From contig NZ_JAALJH010000002.1 in NCBI RefSeq assembly GCF_011064615.1, forward strand, positions 62,001 to 126,000: 64,000 nt of DNA, given 5' to 3'. This DNA is from Aquisphaera insulae. GTDB taxonomy: Bacteria; Planctomycetota; Planctomycetia; Isosphaerales; Isosphaeraceae. Within the stretch, counting starts at the first letter, position 1. Every line of letters begins with the position of its first letter. The translations under genes and the position numbers were made by a program. The notes under the pieces were generated by a model. It made no database searches. It was not told the origin of the DNA and was given only the letters and a program-made list of their open reading frames with translations. Below are positions 15,688-22,598 of this stretch, one piece after another.

Positions 15688-17007
15688 TCACTGGGCGGGG
15701 CTGGCCAGGCGGGCAGGCGAGGTCGCGGGGCGTGAGACGCGCCGGCGGAAGAGGGCCTGGATCGACTCCAGGGCCTCTCCCAGGCGGTCGATCTCCGCCA
15801 TCGTATTGTAAAGGGAGAAGCTCGCCCGCGCGGAGGCCGGAATCTTCAGCCGCGTGTGCAGGGGCATCGTGCAGTGGTGCCCCGCCCGGATCGCGATCCC
15901 GTGGCGATCGAGCAACTGGGCGAGGTCGTGCGGGTGGGCCTCCTCCATCGTGAAGCTGGCGATCGGCCCCTTCTTCGAGAGGTCCTCCGGGCCGACGATC
16001 CGCAGCCCCGGGATCCGGCCGAGGACCGCGTGGGCGTGCTCCAGGAGCGCCCGCTCGTGGGCCGCGACCTGCTCCGCCGGGAAGGCCGCCAGGTATCGAA
16101 GCGCGGCACCCAGCGCGATGGCCTCGCCGATGGGGGGAGTGCCGGCCTCGAACTTCCAGGGGATTTCGTTCCATTCCGAGGAGTCTCGAGTCACCCGAAC
16201 GACCATCGATCCGCCCGTCAGAAAAGGGGGCATCGCCTCGAGCAGCTCGCGCTTCGCGTAGAGGACGCCCACGCCGGTCGGGCCGAGGATCTTGTGCCCG
16301 GAGAAGGCCAGGAAGTCCGGGTCGAGCTTGCGGACGTCGATGTCACCGTGGGGCAGGCCCTGGGCCGCGTCGATCAGGACACGGATCCCCTTGCGGCGAG
16401 CCAGGTCCATGATGTCGGCCAGCGGCGGCAGCGTGCCGGTCACGTTGGACATGGCGGTGACCGCGATCAGCCGGACGCGATCGGTCAGCGCCGCCTCGAT
16501 GGCGGACATCTCCAGCCGAGCGTCGTCGGTCAGCTCGGCGAACCGCAGGTCCAGGCCCTTCTCCTTCGCCACCACCTGCCAGGGGACGAGGTTGGAATGG
16601 TGCTCCAGCTCGCTGACGAGGATCGCGTCGCCGGGCTCGAGCATCGAGCGGGCCCAGCTCATCGCCACCGCGTTGATCGATTCCGTGGTTCCCCGCGTGA
16701 AAATCACCTGCGCGGAGTCCTCGACGCCGAGAAAGGACGCGACCGCCTCTCGGGCGTCCTCGAACGCCTCGGTGGCCCGTTCGCTGAGGACGTGCAGCCC
16801 GCGATGGACGTTCGCCGGATAGTCGGCCGTGTAGGCGTCCAGGGCCGCGACCACCGGGGACGGCTTCAGGCTCGTGGCCGCCGAGTCGAGATAGATGAGC
16901 GGTTTGCCGGGATGGACCTCCTGATGAAGGGGCGGGAAGTCGGCCCGGACGGCTTCCACCTCGAAGGGCCTGGGGCTCTTGCCCACGCCGCCGTGCTCGA
17001 AATTCAA
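15688..17007 (-). CDS. sufS: SufS-family cysteine desulfurase
   Basis: A 439-residue PLP enzyme that converts L-cysteine to L-alanine and an enzyme-bound persulfide for Fe-S cluster synthesis. Landmarks are YLDSAATSLKP (residues 39-49), the ELEHHSNLVPW box (133-143), the PLP lysine in FSGHKILGPTG (K239) and the catalytic Cys in RAGHHC (C379). The group II (SufS) layout is clear. The start is a TTG at 17007 with GGAGG about 10 bases upstream. The C-terminal ~20 residues (Ser/Pro/Ala-rich) exceed the family's usual end. sufU follows on the same strand, almost certainly in one operon. Confidence 0.94.
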   Translation of the reverse strand: MNFEHGGVGKSPRPFEVEAVRADFPPLHQEVHPGKPLIYLDSAATSLKPSPVVAALDAYTADYPANVHRGLHVLSERATEAFEDAREAVASFLGVEDSAQVIFTRGTTESINAVAMSWARSMLEPGDAILVSELEHHSNLVPWQVVAKEKGLDLRFAELTDDARLEMSAIEAALTDRVRLIAVTAMSNVTGTLPPLADIMDLARRKGIRVLIDAAQGLPHGDIDVRKLDPDFLAFSGHKILGPTGVGVLYAKRELLEAMPPFLTGGSMVVRVTRDSSEWNEIPWKFEAGTPPIGEAIALGAALRYLAAFPAEQVAAHERALLEHAHAVLGRIPGLRIVGPEDLSKKGPIASFTMEEAHPHDLAQLLDRHGIAIRAGHHCTMPLHTRLKIPASARASFSLYNTMAEIDRLGEALESIQALFRRRVSRPATSPARLASPAQ

Positions 17008-17343
17008 CGCAGTGTCTCCTCCAGGGGCCTGTTCGGTCTATGCCGCCATTCTACCCGAATCGTCCACGATCACGGCGGGCCTCGGCGTCATGTCGTTCCC
17101 CGGCCCGGGATTCCCCGATCGGTCCGGTGATTTCGGCGGAATTGGCTGTTTCGGACTCGATTTTCTGATATAACTGTTTTGTCGGAAACGACCAGATCGC
17201 CGTCGATCTTCACGTGAACCCCGCAGAGCTCGATTGAGATTAGTGACGGCTCGTCGCGAGGTCGTCGACTCGCTCCTCGATCTGGATAAGGTCCAACTGT
17301 GGAATGGTTGCATAGTTAAGAGCTATAGCTGGAGTTCAAGGCG
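17008..17343. other. 336-bp divergent intergenic region
   Basis: No gene seen. It separates sufS (leftward) from the TorD-like gene (rightward) and must hold both promoters. An AT-rich patch near 17150-17185 (TTCTGATATAACTGTTTTG) resembles a -10 region for the rightward gene, but no well-spaced -35 box is evident. Confidence 0.45.
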
Positions 17344-18126
17344 ATGTTAGGCGTCGAGGTCGGTCCCGTCGTGGCTTCGTCGGATGAGGCGAGAGAGAAG
17401 ATCTATGGGATCCTGGAAGTCTCGCTGACGCATCCCGACGGTGGGTCCTGGGGGCAACTCGTCCTGCCGGATGCTCAGAGGCGGGCCATCGCCGCGTCGG
17501 ACTGGATCCGAGGGCTCGCGATGAGCGGGTCCTACGAGCGGCATGAAGGAGAGGGGCCGGCGCGAGACCTGGACCTGCGGGCGCTGATGGTCGATCTCTG
17601 CCAGCCTCTGGGGCAGCTCAAGCTGAGTTATGAGCGGGTCATCTGCATGAAGAAGCCTCGGCCCGGGTGCTCGCCGTTTGCGCTCGATCATCGGAAGGGG
17701 ATGACGGAGAAGCGGATCGAGAGGACGTTGGAGGAGCTCAAGGGGCTCTATCGCGACTTCGAGGATTTCGACGCGTCGGAGGGGAGGCGGCGGGCGGACC
17801 ATGTCGCGTGCGAGATGGGCTTCATGCGATGCCTGATCGAGCGGGGGCGAATGGCGTCGGTGCTGAGGCCGATCGACGGTCATGCCGCGGAGGAGTCGGC
17901 GCGTTGTGGTCTTGCCCAGCGGGACTTCTTCGGCAATCATCTGACAGGCTGGCTGGTCGACTTCGCGGCCGGCCTTCAGAGGAACGCTCGCAGCGGGTAC
18001 TTCGAGACGCTCGGCCGATTCCTGGCGGCGTGGGCCCCGTTCGAGCGGCATTATCTGGGGATCCCGGCGGAGGCCGGCGCGGTTGCCCCTCGCGGCAAGC
18101 GCCGGCGGGTCTCCCTGGCGTCCTGA
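17344..18126 (+). CDS. TorD/DmsD-family molecular chaperone (probable)
   Basis: A 260-residue all-helical protein resembling the TorD family, cytoplasmic chaperones that hold molybdoenzyme precursors during cofactor insertion and Tat export. The pattern L-x-L-x-YERV (LGQLKLSYERV), then PGCSPFALDH (family CPPYETEY region), LKGLYRDFEDFD, and RRADHVACEMGFMRCLIERG (family RPDH-x4-ELEFM) supports this. The usual PYE residues are not conserved. GGAG lies 9 bases upstream of the ATG. No molybdoenzyme is adjacent: the next gene is an acyl-CoA dehydrogenase 76 bp on, so the client is elsewhere or unknown. Confidence 0.65.
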   Translation: MLGVEVGPVVASSDEAREKIYGILEVSLTHPDGGSWGQLVLPDAQRRAIAASDWIRGLAMSGSYERHEGEGPARDLDLRALMVDLCQPLGQLKLSYERVICMKKPRPGCSPFALDHRKGMTEKRIERTLEELKGLYRDFEDFDASEGRRRADHVACEMGFMRCLIERGRMASVLRPIDGHAAEESARCGLAQRDFFGNHLTGWLVDFAAGLQRNARSGYFETLGRFLAAWAPFERHYLGIPAEAGAVAPRGKRRRVSLAS

Positions 18127-18202
18127 GGGCCTCGGCCCGGCGTCCGGATGGAAGTAGGCCGGAGAGAGCCGGCGAGTCGAGCCCGACAAGGAGGTCGGTA
18201 GG

Positions 18203-19351
18203 ATGGATTTCGGTCTCTCCGAATCGCAGCAGCGCTGGTACGACGATGCCGTCCGCTTCGGCCGCGAGGAGCTCAACGACCCCGACACGATCGCCCGCGA
18301 GCAGAGGGGCGAGTTCTGGCGCGAAGGGTACGAGCGCTGCGGACGGTTCGGGGTCCTTGGCCTGCCGGTGCCGACGGAATATGGCGGCAAGGGGACGGAC
18401 ATCCCGACGGCCGTCTCCGCGATGGAGGGCCTGGGCTACTCGTGCGTGGACACGGGCCTGATCTTCGCGCTCAATGCCTCGCTCTGGACGATCACGATGC
18501 CGATCCTCACGTTCGGCACCGACGCCCAGAAGGCCCGCTATCTGCCCCCGCTCTGCGACGGCCGGAGCTTCGGCGCCAATGGGGCGAGCGAGCCGGAGGC
18601 GGGCTCCGATATCTTCAGCATGACGACGAAGGCGGAGAAGAAGGGTGATCGCTGGCTCCTGAACGGCCGCAAGGTCTGGATCACGGGAGGGCCGATCGCC
18701 GACATCTTCCTGATCTTCGCGACCACCGATCCGACCAAGGGCGTGCTCGGGATCACGGGCTTCCTGATCGAGGCCGGGACGCCCGGCTTCCGGGTCGTCC
18801 GCGAGATCCCCAAGCTCGGGATGCGGAGCGCCCCCATGGGCGAGCTCGTCTTCGAGGACTGCGAGCTCCCCGCCGAGAGCCTGCTCGGCCGAGAGGGGCG
18901 CGGATCCCGGATCTTCAACGCCGCGCTCGAGTGGGAGCGGGGGGCGATCCTGGCGAGCGTCATCGGCACGATGCAGCGCCAGCTCGACCGCTGCATCAAG
19001 CGGGCGCGGGCGCGGAAGCAGTTCGGCCAGTCGATCGGCAAGTTCCAGTCGGTCAGCAACCGGATCGTGGACATGATGACCCGCCTGGAGACGGCCCGCT
19101 GGATGGTCCACCGGTACGCCTGGCTGAAGCAGCAGAACAGGGACGCATCGATCGCGTCGTCGATGGCGAAGCTCCACGTCTCGGAGTGTTTCGTCCAGAA
19201 TAGCCTGGATGCCATCCGCCTCTTCGGGGCCTCCGGCTATACTGTGGAGGAGGGCCTGGAGCGCGACGTCCGCGACAGCGTGGGCGGCGTGCTCTTCTCC
19301 GGGACCAACGACATCCAGCGGAACATCATCGCCCAGCACCTGCGGCTCTGA
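18203..19351 (+). CDS. acyl-CoA dehydrogenase family protein
   Basis: A 382-residue FAD flavoprotein of the acyl-CoA dehydrogenase superfamily, oxidising acyl-CoA thioesters to the 2-enoyl form. It has the N-terminal helical domain (MDFGLSESQQRWYDDAVRFG), the middle beta domain with GANGASEPEAGSD (the family signature A-x-TEP-x-GSD) and KVWITGG, and the C-terminal helical domain with RKQFGQSIGKFQSV and the FAD contact FSGTNDIQRNIIAQHL. A strong AAGGAGG precedes the ATG by 8 bases. The substrate chain length cannot be told. The K+ channel gene follows after 58 bp. Confidence 0.92.
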   Translation: MDFGLSESQQRWYDDAVRFGREELNDPDTIAREQRGEFWREGYERCGRFGVLGLPVPTEYGGKGTDIPTAVSAMEGLGYSCVDTGLIFALNASLWTITMPILTFGTDAQKARYLPPLCDGRSFGANGASEPEAGSDIFSMTTKAEKKGDRWLLNGRKVWITGGPIADIFLIFATTDPTKGVLGITGFLIEAGTPGFRVVREIPKLGMRSAPMGELVFEDCELPAESLLGREGRGSRIFNAALEWERGAILASVIGTMQRQLDRCIKRARARKQFGQSIGKFQSVSNRIVDMMTRLETARWMVHRYAWLKQQNRDASIASSMAKLHVSECFVQNSLDAIRLFGASGYTVEEGLERDVRDSVGGVLFSGTNDIQRNIIAQHLRL

Positions 19352-19409
19352 TCGCGGCCGCCCGGCCGATCGCGCCGTCGCGGCCCCCGGGAAAGGAAGA
19401 GCGGTGTGA

Positions 19410-20579
19410 ATGAGCCCTGACGGAACAGCGCCCGCGGGCGGCCCGGCCGCGAAGGCCTGGCGGCAAGTGACGTCGCTCTGGCTCTGGCCCTGGCACTGGC
19501 CCGGCCGCGAGGCCCGCCGGTCGCTGCCGAGGCCCCGCCTGGCGGACATCCCCGCGCGCACCACGACCTCGTTCTGGAGGCGCGAGGCGGGGCGGCGAAT
19601 CCTGCTGGGCTTCTCCATGGTCCTTGTGGTCATGTCATACGGCGTCACCGGCTACATGGCCATGGGCTGGACGTTCATGGACGCCTTCTATCAGGTGTTC
19701 ATCACGATCTCGGCCGTCGGCCTGACCGAGGTCCATCCGCTCGATTCGACGATCCTGCGCCTTCATACCATGGCGACGATCGCCATGGGCCTGTTCGCGG
19801 TCGGCTACACCGTCGGCGGTTTCATCTCGCTGCTCACCGAGGGGGAGTTCCAGAAGTACCTGGGACAGCAACGCATCATGAAGGCCATCGCCAACCTCAA
19901 GGGACATACGATCGTCGCCGGCTACGGCCGCGTGGGGGCGATGGTCTGCGAGGGGCTCGTCGGCGCGGAGATGCCGTTCGTCGTGATCGAGCAGGACCCG
20001 GCCCGCGCCGCGGAGATCCAGGCCCGCGGCTTCTCCTACCTGATCGGCGACGCCACCGATGAGGGGAGCCTCCGCGACGCCGGCGTCGGCCGGGCGGCGG
20101 TGCTCGTCACGACCATGCCCAACGACGCGGCCAACGTCTTCATCACGCTGACGGCCCGCCAGCTCTGCCCGGCCATCGACATCATCGCCCGGGCCGAGCA
20201 GCCCAGCACCCAGAAGAAGCTCCGCCAGGCGGGGGCCAATCACGTGATCATGCCGGCGATGATCGGCGCGACCCGGATCGTCTCGCTGCTCACCAACCCC
20301 ACGGCCGTGGAGTTCGTGGAACTCGTCACCCAGCGGTCGAGCCTGCACATCGAGATGGACGACATCCCGATCAAGGCCGACAGCCCACTCGCCGGCCGGA
20401 CGCTCCGGGATTCCGACATTGGCCGCCTCACGGGCGTCATCGTCATCGCCGTCAAGGGGAAGGACGGCACGGTCGTCTTCCCGCCCGCCGGTGAGGAAGT
20501 GATCGATGCCGGCGACAGCCTTGTCATCCTTGGCAGGCAGTCGAACCTGGACCAGTTCCGGAGGAAGTTCATGGTGTGA
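19410..20579 (+). CDS. two-TM potassium channel with RCK (TrkA-N/TrkA-C) domains
   Basis: A 389-residue membrane protein with the architecture of a Kch/MthK-type channel. TM1 is about residues 63-85, the pore helix 90-100, and TM2 about 121-141. A cytoplasmic RCK-N domain follows with the Rossmann motif IVAGYGRVG (168-176), and an RCK-C domain covers the last ~80 residues (IPIKADSPLAGRTLRDSDIG). The selectivity-filter position reads TISAVGLTEV (99-108) where K+ channels normally have T-V-G-Y-G-D/E: the second filter glycine is Thr and the aromatic is Leu. Ion selectivity is therefore uncertain. The N-terminal 50 residues are Trp/Arg-rich. It ends at a hairpin shared with rpsI. Confidence 0.88.
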   Translation: MSPDGTAPAGGPAAKAWRQVTSLWLWPWHWPGREARRSLPRPRLADIPARTTTSFWRREAGRRILLGFSMVLVVMSYGVTGYMAMGWTFMDAFYQVFITISAVGLTEVHPLDSTILRLHTMATIAMGLFAVGYTVGGFISLLTEGEFQKYLGQQRIMKAIANLKGHTIVAGYGRVGAMVCEGLVGAEMPFVVIEQDPARAAEIQARGFSYLIGDATDEGSLRDAGVGRAAVLVTTMPNDAANVFITLTARQLCPAIDIIARAEQPSTQKKLRQAGANHVIMPAMIGATRIVSLLTNPTAVEFVELVTQRSSLHIEMDDIPIKADSPLAGRTLRDSDIGRLTGVIVIAVKGKDGTVVFPPAGEEVIDAGDSLVILGRQSNLDQFRRKFMV

Positions 20580-20590
20580 GGCGCAAGCGA

Positions 20591-20616
20591 AGAGGGGCGG
20601 AACCATCCGCCCCTCT
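20591..20616. terminator. bidirectional terminator-like hairpin
   Basis: AGAGGGGCGG (20591-20600) and CCGCCCCTCT (20607-20616) form a perfect 10-bp stem with a 6-base loop. It lies between the ends of two convergent genes, the K+ channel (ends 20579) and rpsI (ends 20658). Neither flank has a T-run, so it is a probable rather than canonical intrinsic terminator. Confidence 0.6.
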
Positions 20617-20657
20617 TGTCGGCCTCGATCAGGCTGGCGATCAGGATCTCGGAGCGA

Positions 20658-21065
20658 TCACCGCTTGGAGAACTGGAAGCTCTTGCGGGCCTTCTTGTGG
20701 CCGTACTTCTTACGCTCGACCATTCGGGCGTCGCGGGTGAGGTAATTGCCGTCGCGGAGGGCGTCCATCAGGTCGGGACGGAACTCCTTGAGGGCGCGGG
20801 CGAGGCCCTGCATCACGGCGCCGGACTGGCTGGGCTTGCTGCTGCCGGTGACCTTGACGATGACGTCGACGCGGTCCGCCATCTCCGTGGCCTTGAGCGG
20901 GGCACGGATGTCGGTCTGCTGGACCTCAAGGGGGAAGTAGGTGTTGGCATCCTGGCCGTTCACCTGGAACTGGCCGGTGCCCTCGCAAATGCGAACCCGG
21001 GCGACCGCCGTCTTCCGCCGGCCGGTGCCCCAGATGAAGGTCTTCTTCTCGGTCGCGACTGCCAT
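20658..21065 (-). CDS. rpsI: 30S ribosomal protein S9
   Basis: A 135-residue S9/uS9, a small-subunit protein whose basic C-terminal tail reaches the P-site tRNA. Family signatures are GTGRRKTAVARVRI near the start, the INGQ-like region QVNGQDANTYF, GGSK-like TGSSKPSQSGAVMQGLARAL, and the basic end ending KKYGHKKARKSFQFSKR. The final residues SKR are the conserved tail end. Length is normal. It follows rplM on the same strand with a 105-bp gap, the usual L13-S9 operon. Confidence 0.97.
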   Translation of the reverse strand: MAVATEKKTFIWGTGRRKTAVARVRICEGTGQFQVNGQDANTYFPLEVQQTDIRAPLKATEMADRVDVIVKVTGSSKPSQSGAVMQGLARALKEFRPDLMDALRDGNYLTRDARMVERKKYGHKKARKSFQFSKR

Positions 21066-21170
21066 GGTCCGTGGGTCTCGAATTTCAGGGGGAGCCGGTG
21101 TGTCGTATCATCCTGTGTCTTGATTCGTTCCGCGCGGCGGATGCGCGGCGAGGGCCGCGAGATCGGCCGT

Positions 21171-21812
21171 TCAGCCCTCGTGAGAGGGGGCCGCGGATTC
21201 GTCCGAGGCCGGGGCCTCGAGCTGAGGCTCGGCCGCGGGGGCCTCGAGCTGGGGCTCGGGCTCATGCGCGACGGAGGGAGCGACCGAAGCCTCGGTCTTC
21301 GACTCCGCCTTCTTCGCCTTCCGCGAACCGGGCTCCGCAACCGGCGGGGCGAACAGGGCACCCGTGGAGGCGGGACGGCCCGTCAGGGGTTCCAGCGGGA
21401 TCGGCTGCTGGGCCTGGTGGGTGTGGTCGGACCCGACCACAAGCTTCAGCTTGGCCATCATGTGGCGGCCGAGCTTGTTCTTGGGCATCATCCGCTGGAT
21501 GGCCAGCTCGAGGATCCGCTCGGGCCGACGCTTCAGGAGCTTCCAAGCGGCCTCTTCACGCTGCCCGCCCGGGTATCCAGAATAGCGCTGGTAGGTCTTC
21601 TCGGTCCACTTGTTGCCGGAGAAGACGACCTTTTCCACGTTCGTGACGATGACGTAATCGCCCGTGTCGATGTGGGGGGTGTAGGTGGGCCGGTGCTTCC
21701 CCATCAAAATGGGGGCGATCTGGGCGGCGAGACGACCGACGACCTGGTTGGACGCGTCGATCACGAACCACTGCCGGGCCAGCTCACCGGTCTTGGCTTG
21801 GAAACAGTTCAT
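21171..21812 (-). CDS. rplM: 50S ribosomal protein L13 with long C-terminal extension
   Basis: A 213-residue L13/uL13, about 70 residues longer than the usual ~142-150. The core is complete: RQWFVIDASNQVVGRLA, HIDTGDYVIVTNVEKV, GYPGGQREEA, RMMPKNKLGRHMM and LKLVVGSDHTHQAQQP. From about residue 143 a low-complexity Ala/Glu/Pro/Ser tail follows, including KAKKAESKTEAS and tandem EPQLEAPA units, ending SDESAAPSHEG. The tail is acidic overall except for its short Lys stretch, unlike normal rRNA-binding extensions. It is the first gene of the rplM-rpsI operon and divergent from the DUF1697 gene. Confidence 0.96.
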   Translation of the reverse strand: MNCFQAKTGELARQWFVIDASNQVVGRLAAQIAPILMGKHRPTYTPHIDTGDYVIVTNVEKVVFSGNKWTEKTYQRYSGYPGGQREEAAWKLLKRRPERILELAIQRMMPKNKLGRHMMAKLKLVVGSDHTHQAQQPIPLEPLTGRPASTGALFAPPVAEPGSRKAKKAESKTEASVAPSVAHEPEPQLEAPAAEPQLEAPASDESAAPSHEG

Positions 21813-22027
21813 TGGAGAAGTACGCCTGACTCTTGGTTACGGAACCACTTGCATCGCCGTCGCGGTGGAAAAGTACCATCCTAACGTGCCGGCCGCCGCC
21901 GTCAAGGGCGATACGACCGGCCGGGCCCATGAAATGACGGCGACGATCGGTCCTCTCGCCCGGGATCGATGGGGTACAATCGATCACGTCGTGGGCAAGG
22001 GTGATCCTGATCCGGGGAGACTCTCTC

Positions 22028-22597
22028 ATGGGCGGTTCGATGGCGAGGTTGCGGTATGTTGGCCTGCTGCGGGGCGTGAACCTGGGGAAACGCCAGATGA
22101 GGATGGAGCGTCTCCGAGAGGTCGTCGCGGGGCTTGGATATACCGGGGTCACGACTTACATCGCCAGCGGGAATGTCCTCCTGGATGCCCCCGCCCGGGA
22201 AGACCCGGCGGGCCTGGAGCGGCGGATTGAGTCGGCTCTGCAAGAGGCGTTCGGCTTCCCGGTCGACACGATGCTTCGGACCTGCGAGCAGATGGCCGCG
22301 GCGGTTGCCTTTCAACCATTCGACGCGGCCGACATGGACGATCCCGAGAAGACCATTCATGTCGGGTTCCTGAGGACGGAGCTCGATCCGGTGGTTGAGG
22401 GACGGCTGCTCGCGTTTCGCACCGAAAAGGATGAGTTCCGGGTGCTGGGACGAGAGTTCTTCTGGCTCTGTCGCGGCAGGACCCTGGATTCCCTGGTCAA
22501 GTGGCCGAAGATCGAGAAGGCGGTCGGGATGGCCTCCACGATGCGGAACATCAAGACCGTGAGGAAGCTGGCGGAGCTGTGTGCCACGGGGCCGTAG
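22028..22597 (+). CDS. DUF1697 domain protein
   Basis: A 189-residue cytoplasmic protein of the DUF1697 family (alpha/beta fold, function unknown). The signature is intact: RYVGLLRGVNLGKRQMRMERLR, GVTTYIASGNVLLDA and a C-terminal W-x-T-x-RN-like stretch (KAVGMASTMRNIKTVRKL). GGGGAG precedes the chosen ATG by 8 bases; a GTG at 22001 upstream is less likely. It converges with alaS, whose stop is one base away. Confidence 0.85.
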   Translation: MGGSMARLRYVGLLRGVNLGKRQMRMERLREVVAGLGYTGVTTYIASGNVLLDAPAREDPAGLERRIESALQEAFGFPVDTMLRTCEQMAAAVAFQPFDAADMDDPEKTIHVGFLRTELDPVVEGRLLAFRTEKDEFRVLGREFFWLCRGRTLDSLVKWPKIEKAVGMASTMRNIKTVRKLAELCATGP

Positions 22598-22598
22598 T

